From assembly GCA_026122225.1 (NCBI GenBank), contig JANEZZ010002201.1, positions 1,612,001 to 1,676,000 of the forward strand: a stretch of 64,000 nucleotides of DNA, in the 5' to 3' direction. The translations under genes were made by a program, and so were the position numbers. Under the pieces are notes generated by a model, which was not told the DNA's origin, made no database searches, and was given only the letters and a program-made list of their open reading frames with translations. Shown one piece after another: positions 11,609 to 21,708 of this stretch. This DNA comes from Heloderma charlesbogerti (taxonomy: Eukaryota > Chordata > Lepidosauria > Squamata > Helodermatidae). Position 1 is the first letter of the stretch. Each line of letters starts with the position of its first letter.

Positions 11609-12780
11609 CCATTCTCCACACCATGCATAATTTTATACACCTCTATCACATCCCCTTCCTTACTCATCTTTTTTCTAAGCTCAGGAGCCCCAAATGTTGC
11701 AACTTTTCTTCATAGGGGAGCTAATCTAGCCCCTTGATCATTTTGATTGCCCTTTTCTGCACCTTCTCTACCTGTACGTAGGGATGGCTAAACTCACCTG
11801 CCATCACCTTGCACGCCACTCTCCAGACCCCCGCTAGCCTCCCAATCCTTCTTGGCGCATGGCGCAAGCTGCTGGACAGTCCGATTACACCATTTACACC
11901 TGCAATTTTGCATAAATGGCACTATTTACTGCTGCCATTTTGTGTAAAATGGCCATTTATGTAAAAAGCTTACCTGCAGTTTCCTGCAAAATGGTGGCTC
12001 ATGGGTAAGCAGGGATGTCTGAGCTTGCCTGATTTGGCACGCACCGTGTCGGGCAAGCACAGGGGTTCATAGACTGGCATCTGGAGGGCCAAGCGGGAGG
12101 ATGTCTGCTGGACTCCATCCCCTTCCTGGACTTCCACAACATTCTTAGCTGTACAATATCCTTTTTAGATGTGACCAGAACTGTACACGATATTTCAAGT
12201 GTGATCACACCATATTTTTATATAAATGCGTTGTGTTATCGGCACTTTTATTTTTGATTTCTTTTCTAATGATCTGCGACATGGAATTTGCCTTTTTCAC
12301 AGCAGCCACACACTGGGTTGACATTTGAGTTCTCAACCATGATTCCAAGATGGCTTTTCTGGGCAGTGACTGCCAGCTCAGAAGCCATCAGTACATATGT
12401 GAAGTCAGGATTTAAATTTTTTTGGGGGTGGGGTGTAATAGGCATCAGTTTACACTTGCTTACATCGAACCACTTCTTCTTTTTAATGCCCATTCTCCCA
12501 GCTCAGAAACATCCAAAGAGAGATGCTTTCCTGACACTTTTGTTTTAACCATACTGTATAATTGGATGTCATCCACAGATGTGGCCACTTCACTGCTTAT
12601 CCTCGACTCCAGATCATTTATGAAAAAGTCAAAAAGTGCTAGTTCCAAAACAGGTCCTTGAGGACTCCACTGTTGACATTTAAACACATTTCTAGCTAGA
12701 GAGACATTCCTAACTGGACACACATCTTGCTGACAGAGGCTAAGAGGTTCTGATAGAAAGCCAGATGAGGGATGGGCAAA
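11609..12780 (-). mobile_element. Old CR1 LINE 3' part, split by a DNA element (11779-12147)
   Basis: 11609-11778 and 12148-12780 read continuously as the C-terminal and 3' region of a diverged CR1 on the minus strand once the insert is removed. The plus strand phrase TTTGATTGCCCTTTTCTGCACCTTCTCTACCTGTAC is cut just before its continuation TGTACAATATCCTTTTTAG. The other old CR1 at 59889-61235 shows the same joint. A 107-codon minus frame near 12460-12783 has the decayed CR1 polymerase motif region (FINDLE then VDDIQL). Multiple stops are present. Confidence 0.8.
11779..12147. mobile_element. TAGGGATG-type DNA element inside CR1
   Basis: It begins TAGGGATGGC and ends ACATTCTTA, a two-base variant of ACATCCCTA. 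It is flanked by CCTGTACG and GCTGTACA (6/8 match). The uninterrupted CR1 would read CTACCTGTACAATATCC, so the duplication is the 8 bases of CR1 at the joint. 369 bp, non-coding. Internally it has mirrored TTTACAC/GTGTAAA and AAAATGG phrases instead of the GATAGGCTACG palindromes, so it is a different internal type with the same ends. Confidence 0.72.
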
Positions 12781-13879
12781 CAAGTGATTTTTGTGATTGT
12801 CCAGATTCTCTGAACACCAACTTGAAATTCAGCTTGCCTCATTTCCCACATTCATCTGTGTTTTTTTTTCATTTAGTTCAAATGGAAGAAGTACACATTC
12901 TGAATGGGAAAAATGCACATTCTAAAAAAGGACACCAAAAATACACACTCCCCCCCCAAGTGTGAAAATGCACATTTTTTTGAGCACAAATGCAAGTGCA
13001 GGAATTTGTGAACATTTTTGGAGAATGTATTCTCCTACTCACATTTGGGGGTGCAAATGGGACATGTTCATATGATTTGCAAACATAAATGAAATTCTCA
13101 TATATCCCTGTGACTGAAGAACTAACATCCAACTCGGCCTTCACCCTCCAATGAGTGGAGGGTGGTGAGGTTGGGCAAAGTGACATACCAGATGGGGTGG
13201 GGCCAGCTAGCGCATTGCTGCTCTCCTCCTCATGTGATTGTAAGTAATCACACGAGGGCTTTAACACCTGAATGGCTAGGGGGATGGAATGGAGTAGCCT
13301 GGAAGAAGTTGTTTTTGGCTAGGAACCTTGAACTCCATAGAGCAGCATTTTTTTGCAGGGCTCACTTGTTTATATTTATTTTGCTATGTGCATCTGAGTC
13401 GGCATATTTTATGTACCCGTTTTATGATAATTATCTACCCATGAGGCAAACAGAATTTGGAATTATGTTTCTGGGGATCAGCTGCACACATGATTTGAAG
13501 TGAGAGAGAGACTGAAAATAACATGAAAGTCACTATAACATGTGGACATCTTTCCCTTTTGTGTTTTCTGTGCATCACAGAATGTGACTCTGCTTTAAAA
13601 AATATCCCTTTCAATGGAAGCAAAATATTTGCATTATTTTCTTCATTTTTTTTCTAGAAAGAAAACACAACAACATTGGAAAAGCAAGCAATGCAAACTA
13701 TATTCCAGTGAATGCATCTGGCATTTTGGCATTAGGCTCTGTATGAGCAGTTTAGATATAAGCTTTAAATCCTCTTGGGGCAGGATTTTTGTTGGCTAAT
13801 TTTGCAAGTATGGTAAGTAGACAAGCGGCTTTGGGTTATAATGAGGATATTTTTGTACTATTTTGCTCGCCATGTCATT
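12781..13879. other. No gene recognised; possible hAT-like piece near 12768-13060
   Basis: GAGGGATGGGCAAAC near 12770 resembles the start of the TAGGGATG-ended elements, followed by repeated ATGCACATTCT/GAACATTTTTGGAGAATG phrases. No right end or target duplication was located. The remainder to 13879 is unassigned. Confidence 0.4.
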
Positions 13880-14011
13880 CAGTGGAGGCTGGTGTCTCTG
13901 ATTTCTATGGAGCTGTGAATCCATTCTGGGTTTCAGCCAGAACCAGCCAGATGGCTAACGGAGCTCTCCAAGGTGTTGAACCCATTTTGCTTCAGCAACC
14001 AGCCTCCACTG
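13880..14011. mobile_element. Short DNA element with CAGTGGAGGCTGGTG ends, copy 1
   Basis: CAGTGGAGGCTGGTG at the left is matched by an inverted CAGCCTCCACTG at the right. The same ends and internal CTGGxTTTCAGCCAGAAC phrase occur in 33519-33728. The candidate flanks ATGTCATT and ATGCAATG match only 5/8, so a target duplication is not secure in this copy. Confidence 0.7.
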
Positions 14012-14483
14012 ATGCAATGTCACTCTCCTTATTATTGAAGTGGGCAAGCTGGGCACCAAACAGGGGAAGGTACAGGAATGGAGGGCTTCCCCTCTAGATG
14101 GGAATGACTGCTGCTAATGGGAGGTGTAACCAAACACATCTGGAGGCCACCAAGGTGGGTACAGCTGCAGCAGAAGGATTGCCTGTTCCCCTCTCCCCCC
14201 TCTTCCCCCCCACCATGAAATTTTATTTTATTCTGAAATAAAGTATTTAAAAAGGCAACAGAAAAAGAACATACATAGTAATATAACAAGATTGCTAAAG
14301 AGATGGAGAAACCCACTAATTGTAATTCTTAGTCTATTACTGACATGCTTACATAAGAGAAATAATAGAATGGCCTAAGTAGAAGCTCACTGGGGAATGG
14401 AAGAATGAAAGTAGAAGTTATGTAGCATATATAAGGGGTATCTCCCCCCAAAACAACAACAACAACAACAACAGCAACAACAG

Positions 14484-14514
<31 letters not shown>

Positions 14515-15391
14515 AACAACAACAACAACAGGGTATGAGTGTATCTGGTGACAGTGAAAGGAACTGCACATGAACACTTTTGCTGGCAAGTTTTGGCAAG
14601 CAGAGCTATGCCACTAAAACCCCAGAAAACAAACAAATAATAAAGCACAGTACAACTCTTCAAAAAATACTCAGAATGACATAAGCTAAGGGTGTGTGGG
14701 GATACAACACAAGTTTATTACTGGTCACAAGCAACGACACAGCCATTAGCCAATAGGTGCCAACAACCTTCACTTAACCACATTCCAAGTAGCAAGAGAA
14801 GTACTAGCTGAGATTGTGTCTTAAAAGCAATGTCTTCCTGTAATTTTATTCCATAAATCATTATGTGCTAAAGAGCAAACATGTTCTCATCTCCACATTG
14901 TTTACACATTCCCTGCCTCCCTGAATTGTCTTTGCCACTAAATTTAACAAAAGCATTCTGGACAATGAATTACTATTATCCATCATTGTGGTTTATGTCA
15001 TGAGGCTTGGTGAGTTGAACGTTTTGTGGCTGTTTTTGTTTTTACAAACATATTTTTAAAATAGTAGCACACTTTTGGTTTCAAACATAGCACAGCTTGA
15101 TTTATTACAAAGGTGCCTCCTCATTTTATACACCTTTATACCTGCAGCAAAAGCCAAGTCAGAAACTTGGAAAAATAGAAGGCATATTTTATTTTGGCTA
15201 TTATAGCATAAGTAGACCCAACCATATCACAATTGCAGGTGTACTCATGCATCTGTTTCACTGTGGTAGAAGCCATTTCCTTTCTTTCTCTGTAACAATA
15301 ATGTTATAAAGTCTTTTTTTTCCAATACAAAGAAAAGGGAAGGGGATCATACATAGTAACAAACTGATCAAAGAATAAGCAGATATATTAC
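14012..15391. other. No gene recognised apart from an AAC microsatellite
   Basis: Contains the (AAC)n array listed separately. Long poly-Val, poly-Cys and poly-Leu frames across 14330-14660 come only from that array read in three frames. No other recognisable feature. Confidence 0.55.
14451..14530. repeat. (AAC)n microsatellite
   Basis: About 26 AAC units with a few AGC and AAT interruptions. A variable-length locus is expected. Confidence 0.95.
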
Positions 15392-15631
15392 TCCAGCCTT
15401 CCCAGCTTGGTGGCCTCCAGATGTGTTAGACTACAATTTCCATCACACCCCACAGTCAATTTCCAGAGGCATAGCCATGTTAGTATCTTGCAGCAAAAAC
15501 AACCAAGAGTCTTCTTGCACCTTAAAGACTAACACATTTATTCTGGCATAAGCTGTGCTCTTCATTAATATCCATGAAAGCTTATGCCAGAGTAAATGTG
15601 TTAGGGTTAACCTACATGGGGAATTTATTGT
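15392..15631. repeat. Half palindromic element plus a common reptile TIR repeat
   Basis: 15392-15455 is the left arm of the 'CCTCCAGATG' palindromic element (CAGCTTGGTGGCCTCCAGATG). 15468-15605 is a separate repeat. It contains CACCTTAAAGACTAACACAT and, inverted, AAAGCTTATGCCAGAGTAAATG, a sequence style I know to be widespread in reptile genomes. Parts recur at 18844-18880 (CTTTAAGGTGCCACAAGACTC) and around 58588-58890. Confidence 0.6.
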
Positions 15632-16256
15632 GGTACTATTGTGGTACTCATGGAGGACGGGTGAAGTGCCAGATGACTGGAGGAGGGCTAATGTTGTCCC
15701 TATCTTCAAAAAGGGCACAGAGGAGGCACCTGGGAACTACAGACCAGTCAGTCTGACATCAATCCCTGGGAAAATTCTGGAGCAGATGATAAAGTGATCC
15801 ATCTGTAAGCACCTTGAAAACAATGCAGTGATTACTCCAAGCCAACATTAATTTGTCAAGAACAAATCTTGCCAGATGAATCTGATCTCATTTTTTGAGC
15901 AAGTAACCTCCCTTGTAGACAGTGGGAATGCTGTAGACATCATATACCTCGACTTCAGCACAGCTTTCGACAAAGTGCCCCATGATCTCCTGATGAGCAA
16001 ACTAGCTCCAAGTGGGCTAGATGAAAGAACGATCCGGTGGATCCACAGTTGGCTACAGGATCGGACTCGTGCTTATCCAGGGGATCTTCTCAAACTGTGG
16101 AGAGGTAACGAGTGGGGTACTGCAGGGCTCAGTCCTGGGCCGATGCTCTTCAACATTTGTATTAATGACTTGGAGGAGGAGGTGCAGGGAATGCTGATCA
16201 AATTTGCAGATGACACAAAATTGGGCTGGATAGCTAATAGTTTGGAAAACAGAAAC
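15632..16256 (+). mobile_element. CR1 LINE fragment (reverse transcriptase, decayed)
   Basis: Plus-strand frames give CR1 reverse-transcriptase blocks in order: YRPVSLTSIPGKILEQMIK at about 15741-15795, NAVDIIYLDFSTAFDKVPHD at about 15930-15990, GLSPGPMLFNICINDLEEEV at about 16125-16190 and KFADDTKLG at 16199-16226, with the FADD catalytic pair. One in-frame stop follows the first block and there is a frameshift near 16070. It is 5'-truncated at about 15632. On the 3' side it is cut at 16256 by a TAGGGATG-type element and does not resume. Confidence 0.92.
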
Positions 16257-16530
16257 TAGGGATGTAAGAATCCCACTCACCCGTCCATTCCAGGGTACCG
16301 GCGGTGGGAGGGAGGCGCTCCATCCCTCCCCCTGGAATCCTCCCCGGCTGGCTCTGCTCCATGGTGACTCCACGGAGCCGCCGGCCGGGGCCGGCCGCAG
16401 CCAGAATTCCGGCCATAGCTGGGCTGCTGCGGCTGCAAATGGCGGCCGCTACGCTGGCTGCCATTTGCTTGGCTGTCAAGCCGTGATAGGCTACGTAAGT
16501 ATTTACGTAGCCTATCACGGCAAATGGCAG
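16257..16530. mobile_element. TAGGGATG-type DNA element, left part only
   Basis: Starts TAGGGATGTAAGAATCCCAC directly in the CR1. It carries the family's GGAATCCTCCCCGGCTGGCTC and GCCGCCGGCC phrases, a GCAAATGGCGGCC module near 16430-16450 and one GATAGGCTACGTAAGTATTTA palindrome at about 16480-16522. The right end (CATCCCTA) is missing. Sequence changes to CA-rich and unique DNA after about 16530, so the element and the CR1 3' end were probably lost together by deletion. Confidence 0.75.
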
Positions 16531-16929
16531 CCACGCTTGTATAAGATACCCCCCCACACACACACACATTCTTGAAAGGAAAAGGTGATTTCCCAGTTGT
16601 ATGACATAATTCCCACCCCACACTAAACCATCATACAAACAAATGGAAGCCCTTTTCCTGCCCTTGCTCACAGAGCAAAACAGAACCAGCAGGGGACTTT
16701 ACAATTAAAAAGTCAGCTGACATATCTTGTCCTTTTTACAGGAGTAACACAAAGACTGAGAACAATATACTGTAGTGTACTGATTTATTAATGCTACAAG
16801 ATGCAAGCAACTTATGAAGAAATGTGTAAAAAAGTGAACCAAGAACGTTACCGAACTACTGACAACATTGATAAAAGTACACACAGACGATTGCTGCCCA
16901 TGTGCAGACCACAGGAAATCTGTGATTAC

Positions 16930-17240
16930 TTCTCACAGGTCTTCCCCCTCTTCTGAATATCTCCAGTCTTCATTCTTCATCTCCGCTCCCAGAATGGCAA
17001 ACTCTACATGATGCACTGGATCGACATCCTCATGGAGAGCATGCCCCTTGGTTTTGCAAATATTGTGGAGAATGGCACAGGAGGTTACTAACAGACACCA
17101 TGTTTTCCACCACAAGCTCCAGCCTTTCCATTGAACAATATCAGTGGCTTCTGAGTCTTCCAAAGGTGCACTCCACAACATTGCGACCCCTGCTCAGGCA
17201 CTGGTTGAAGTGTGCCTGCCGTCTGTTGGTTGTCCCTCTG
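16930..17240 (-). pseudogene. PIF/Harbinger transposase C-terminal remnant
   Basis: Reading the minus strand with frame changes gives AHFNQCLSRGRNVVECTFGR from about 17220 to 17160. Downstream follows CAILHNICKTKGHALHED at about 17090-17030. These correspond to the conserved C-terminal blocks of PIF/Harbinger (HARBI1-like) transposases (N-x-x-x-S/A-R-x-R-x-x-V-E-x-x-F-G-R, then CxxLHN). The enzyme is a DDE nuclease that moves elements with TWA target duplications. Only the last ~100 residues survive, with a stop after the first block and at least one frameshift. The N-terminal side is cut at 17241 by another repeat. It could have mobilised TAA-flanked elements such as 28758-29209; that link is inferred. 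Confidence 0.75.
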
Positions 17241-17660
17241 TAGGGGTGTCCGGATTTTGCAAAATCCGTCCCATGTCTGTTTCATGGATTGTACGGTGTC
17301 ATTCATTCTGGCGTCCATTCACAGACAGATTTTAACTTTTTTTTCATCATGTGGAAAAATACAGAAATAATTCCGTAATTATTTACGGTTCACAACAATT
17401 TATGACAGCAATTTACATTACTGCGTATCATTTAGCGTATTGTCCCCCATTCCAGTCAACTTTTCCCCTCATATATTTACCACATCTCAGCAGAAACTAG
17501 CATATTTTACTACAAATAAATTTGTGCAAATTTCAGGAAAGTTAAAAAAAAAGTTCCCAAAATCCACAGACTCTGTACTGCTTGAGGGGGCTGGCAGATA
17601 CCACAGGTCGGATTCTTAGAAATGTGAAATTTTAGTCCATCTCAGATTTCCTCATCCCTT
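17241..17660 (-). repeat. Non-autonomous DNA-element-like repeat (copy B)
   Basis: Inverted homologue of 4427-4798. It starts TAGGGGTGTCCGGATTTTGC, and the right side has GGATTCTTAGAAATxTG and ends near CTCATCCCTT. The internal landmarks are the same (oligo-A, TCTCAGCAGAAAC, ATTGTCCCCCATTCCA). Candidate flanks TCCCTCTG and TTCCTTCA match poorly, so the exact right edge is uncertain. It truncates the Harbinger remnant. Confidence 0.65.
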
Positions 17661-18371
17661 TTCCTTCATGGGGTTTCATTATTTCCTAATGGGGTATGCC
17701 ACATCAGCCATGAGGAGAGGTGGAATTTGTAGCCCAGAAATAGTGGGTGTATAAATTACCTAGGAAGGATACCCCAAGATGGTACCTTCTAAATTTGATT
17801 GGCAGTTCCTTCCACCTCCTAGCATGTTTGGTTTCAATATAAATTCTTAAGTGAGTTCTAATATTCCCCAGTACAAGGGTGATTACCGGTAGGTACAGCT
17901 GCATTAACTCAAGATCCATTTTGTGGGTACAAGTGGGCACGTATCGTTGGTCAGAGTACACTCCTGTGCATGTACCAACCTGCACAGGACTCACAGGAGT
18001 CTGCAATAGAAAGTATACCCGAGGCTTTTTTCTTTTTTTTTACCATTACACAGTGAAATGTACGTGCAAATCTGCACATGTGAGAAGAACAAATTTAAAA
18101 AATGGTGAGATTCATCATACTGCTTGAATATTTACACCAACATTGAACTGATGTGTGACATGACAGAGTGGGACAAATGGCATCAGAACAGTTGATGACA
18201 TTACGGTGATGTTGCGACACTCCGCCTACATATATCCAATTTAATGCGGTTTAAGATTAAGAGAGTGGGATTAATAACAAGTCTACACTGCAATAATTGG
18301 TAACATGTGCCACAGGAGAAGTAAATGTGATTTCAAGGAATTGTGTTATTAAACTGCATCAGCATCGGAAG
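17661..18371. other. No gene recognised
   Basis: AT-rich, with repeated ACAGGAGT/ACTCCTGTG phrases near 17960-18000. No motif-bearing frame. Confidence 0.5.
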
Positions 18372-18812
18372 TAGGGATGTTAGAGAATTCCACCACGGAC
18401 TCCAATGAGGATGGATTCTAAAGAATCCAGCCCCTTGGAGTCCATGGTGGAACGGACCACCCACCTCCACCACTCCATCAAAGTTGCCACTCCGCTACTG
18501 TCCTGTGGAAGAAAATGGCATCCGGGGTAGTGGACGCCATTTGCGACCCTGCTCTTTGCAGTAATAGGCTATGTAAAGATTTATGTAGCCTATTACTGCA
18601 AAGAGCAGGGATGCAAATGGCATCCTCTATGCCGGTCGCTGTTTCCATCCCAGTGGCTTGAAGTCTGCCAGTGGCTGGAGCCAGCTGGCAGCTCCGCGGA
18701 CTCACCGCGGAGTGGAGCCGGCCGGTGAGGATTCCAGGGGGGGGAGGGACGGATTGCCTCCCCCCTCTGCGGACCCCAGTGGACTCCAGGTAAGGAGTTT
18801 CACACATCCCTA
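18372..18812. mobile_element. TAGGGATG-type DNA element, complete copy
   Basis: TAGGGATGT at the left and ACATCCCTA at the right. Flanks ATCGGAAG and GTCAGAAG match 6/8 with only transitions, consistent with an aged 8-bp target duplication. It carries one internal palindrome (TAATAGGCTATGTAAA... with its inverse, about 18560-18600), flanked by an inverted GCAAATGGCATCC / GGACGCCATTTGC pair. GGACTCCA near both ends is also inverted. 441 bp, non-coding. Confidence 0.8.
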
Positions 18813-18943
18813 GTCAGAAGGCACTTCAATGTAAATTAGCTCTTAGTCTTTAAGGTGCCACAAGACTCTTGGTTGTTTCAGCATGGCCAATGGCCATGCT
18901 GACTGGCCATGCTGGCAGTTGTCCAAAATGTCTGCAGGGCACA

Positions 18944-19375
18944 TAGAAATGGGCAGAACGCTTACCCGCCATTCCAGAGGGGTGTCTGCAGAGGGGGAGG
19001 TGATTCGTTCCTCTCCCCGGAATCCTCGTGGCCGACTCTGCTGTGCAGCGATTCTGCGGAACTGCTGGCCGGCTCCGAAGTGCCAGCGATACGGCCACCA
19101 CGCTATATCGCTGGTTGAAGGGAGGGAACTGACTGTGGACACAAATGGCATCCAGCATGCCATTTGTGGCCGTAAAGGCCTTAGTTTAAGGTAAATGCAG
19201 CCATAAAGGCCGCATGGTGGCCATATTGCTGGCAATCTGGAGCCGGAGGATCGAGCCGAAGAGGATTCCTCCTGGAGGCGGGGGTAAGTCTTCCATTCCT
19301 CCACGGACTTGGGGGGGGGGATTCTTTAGAATCCGGCCTCATTGGAGTCTGTGGCGGAATTCTCCCCCATCCCTA
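18944..19375. mobile_element. TAGGGATG-type DNA element, variant internal
   Basis: Left end TAGAAATGGGCAGAACGCTTA, right end CCCCATCCCTA. The familiar GGAATCCTCGTGGCCGACTCTG and GGCGGGGGTAAGT phrases are present, and a GGCATCCAGCATGCCATTTG palindrome replaces the GATAGGCTACG type. The flanks AGGGCACA and TGGGCGCA are similar (6/8) if one base of slippage at the right edge is allowed. It interrupts a copy of the CTTTAAGGTGCCACAAGACTC repeat family that begins near 18844. Confidence 0.65.
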
Positions 19376-19405
19376 ATGGGCGCATAGTTGAGGAAAGCTG
19401 TTACA

Positions 19406-20309
19406 CCAGGGTTGGACACATTTCGGAGGTTGGGAGTCATTTTTGCCCCCGCCCATCCCTTCTACAGGCTATACTCCTGCCTGCCTTATCCTGTGGAATT
19501 CAGAGGTGGTGGTAGTGACAAAAAAATGGCTGATTTGCTGCTGATTTTCAGTTGCAAACTATGGAGTGCTACAATGGCCAAATTCTGCAGTGGTGTACAG
19601 TGAGGAATTAGTGGCTAATTGGCAACTGGGGGGGAGGCTGCAGGGGCTGCATGTGGCCTGCAGGCCATGCGTTAGCTGCTCTTTTGTTATACCAAACTCC
19701 ACTGCGTGTTTGCTGCCTCCATCCATTCCTGTAACAGCCTTTTTGAAACGAAGAGCACAGAGCAGTGTGGCAGCAAATGGGGAGCAAGAAGGTCATGGCA
19801 GCAAACTCCCCGCCTAGCTAATGACTTCTCAGCTCCACTAACTCCGCAGCCCCCGAGGTCAAGGTTTGCGATGAATTGGAGATTTGGAATTCTGTCCTAA
19901 GCTGTTTGAGCAAAAGAGGAGCTGAGATTTGTGCAGTTGAATTCAGTGTTATTTCTATATTGGCCATAGACCACAACACTAATGCAAAAATAAGACACAT
20001 AAGATAATTAATAAGAGAATAAATATCTTACAGATTATTGCAATGGGCAAGACATAGGTCAGTCAAAACTGTTCGTCATTGCGGCAATCAAGGTAGCACC
20101 TCATCACATGGGATTCAATAAAAGCAGCACAAGAGGGAAATAATAATTTTGTAAATATTGTTGGTCCAGCATTTTGCATTGCATTATGGGACTCCAACCC
20201 CCACCCCACCCCTTGATAAGGAGCACTTGCTTTGCATTTAGAAGATCCCGGCTGACTCCATGGCATTTCCAGGCAAGGCTGGGAAGACTCCTGTTGAAAC
20301 TCTGGGGTT
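19406..20309. other. hAT-like fragment at its left, otherwise unassigned
   Basis: CCAGGGTTGGACACATTTCG near 19407 and GCATGTGGCCTGCAGGCCATG near 19650-19670 look like the start and sub-terminal region of a hAT/Charlie-like non-autonomous element. The right end was not found. 19681-20309 holds nothing recognisable. Confidence 0.4.
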
Positions 20310-20555
20310 GTATTCGATAGTGTCATTCCACAAGTGGAAGGGAACCACTGGTGCAACGTATTTCCCCTTCCCCCTTGCAGCCCTGTGCTCCTCCACCCCC
20401 AAATCTGCTCTGGAAGGTTGAGAAACCCTCTGGAGCAAATCTGGGGCACTCATTTGGGGTTGTTAGAAGGAGGAGGAAATAGGGAAGTCCCATTGCAAGA
20501 GCAGAAGTCCTGTTGTGGAAGTGGATTTCCACTTTCACAAGGGTTGGATCCCAGT
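20310..20555. repeat. Possible old foldback element
   Basis: GTCATTCCACAAGTGGAAGG at the left is loosely mirrored by GGAAGTGGATTTCCACTTTC at the right, with mirrored CTCTGG/CCAGAG-type phrases between. Similar layout to 2220-2560. Identity unknown. Confidence 0.35.
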
Positions 20556-20820
20556 CAGGGTAGACAATATTGACCAAGATCAGCTTTTCCTGACTTTGGG
20601 CCCCCAGATGTTGTTGGGCTGCAATACCCATCATCCCTGCCCATTGGCCATACTGGCTGGGGATGGTGGGAGTTGTAGTTCAGCAACAACAAAAGGTTGG
20701 GAAAAGCTGAGATGGACCTCTGATATAGGTGTTGGACTTGATGGTCTTATAGGCCCCTTCCAACCCTACTATTCCATGATTCTATGACTAGATATATGGC
20801 AGCTTCCTATGTTCTTCCTA
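20556..20820 (+). mobile_element. tRNA-type SINE 3' part with two nested insertions
   Basis: The SINE pieces are GGTAGACAATATTGACCAAG (about 20558-20577), GAGATGGACCTCTGATATA (about 20710-20729) and ATATATGGCAGCTTCCTATG (about 20790-20810). Together they match the 3' half of the SINE at 41773-41957. The first gap is a full palindromic 'CCCAGATGTTG' element (about 20578-20708). The second is a CR1 3' tail (about 20730-20788), recognisable by CTTATAGGCCCCTTCCAACC and ending ATTCTATGA. GATATA appears on both sides of the CR1 tail and may be its target duplication. Confidence 0.75.
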
Positions 20821-20903
20821 AATAGGCACAATGTGGAAAGAGGCCTGAGTAAACCTGCAAATTGATCCATAGGACCACAAATGCCACTTCAGTGACAGCG
20901 TCC

Positions 20904-21708
20904 TAGGGATGTACGAGACTCTTACCTGGCAATCCGCGGTGCGGGGGAGGTGCTCCGTCCCTCCCCCTGGAATCCTCCCCGGTTGGCTCTGCTCTGCAGC
21001 GACTCCGCGGAGCTGCCGGCCAGGGCCGCCCACAGCCGGACATCCAGCTGCTGGGCTGCACAGGGACGCAAATGGTGGCCGCCGTAGCTGCCGCCATTTG
21101 CGTCCGTGTCTTTAGCCATGATAGGCTATGTAAATATATACATAGCCTAACACGACTAAAGACACAGACGCAAATGGCGGCAGCTACGGCGGCCGCCATT
21201 TGCGTTCCTTCCTATTGCTGTGATAGGCTACATATATATTTACATAGCCTATCACGGCAAAAGACAAGGGCACAAATGGCAGCCCCTACGCCATTTGTGC
21301 CCCTGTCTTTTGCTGAGATAGGCTACGTAAATATATATGTAGCCTACCACGGCTAAAGACATGGATGCAAATGGTGGCGGCTATGCCATTTGCATCCCTG
21401 CCCTGAGCCGTGATAGGCTACGTAGATACTTATGTAGCCTATCACGGCTTGCCAGGGATGCAAATGGCAGCCGGCGTAGCGGCCACCATTTGCGGCCGCA
21501 GCCCAGCAGCAGCTAGAGCCGCTGGAGCCACCGGAGCCACCACCACCACTGGAGCCACTGCTGGAGCCACAGCCAGGTAGGCTCTGTTTTGCAGGGCTTT
21601 CACGGGGTGGTGGGGCGGGTTGCTCCATTCCGCCATGGATTCCAGGGGACTGAATTCACTGGAATTCAGCCCCCCTGGGATCCATGACGGAATTCTCTAA
21701 CATCCCTA
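20904..21708. mobile_element. TAGGGATG-type DNA element with a cluster of palindromes
   Basis: Left end TAGGGATGTACGAGACTC, right end TAACATCCCTA. Flanks CAGCGTCC and CAGTGTCC match 7/8. Inside are four GATAGGCTA(C/T)(G/A)TA palindromes at about 21118-21156, 21221-21258, 21318-21354 and 21410-21448. They are separated by GCAAATGGCGGC / GCCGCCATTTGC modules that are themselves palindromic. The left third has the GGAATCCTCCCCGGTTGGCTC phrase shared with 16257-16530. 805 bp, non-coding: one of the clearest multi-hairpin copies. Confidence 0.85.

Noticed and set aside
14329..14663. Poly-Val, poly-Cys and poly-Leu proteins
   Set aside because: Three frames of one (AAC)n microsatellite read on the minus strand.
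20904..21708. CRISPR-like array of spaced palindromes
   Set aside because: Repeats differ from each other, spacers are themselves repeats, and the block has transposon ends with flanking duplications in a vertebrate-type context.
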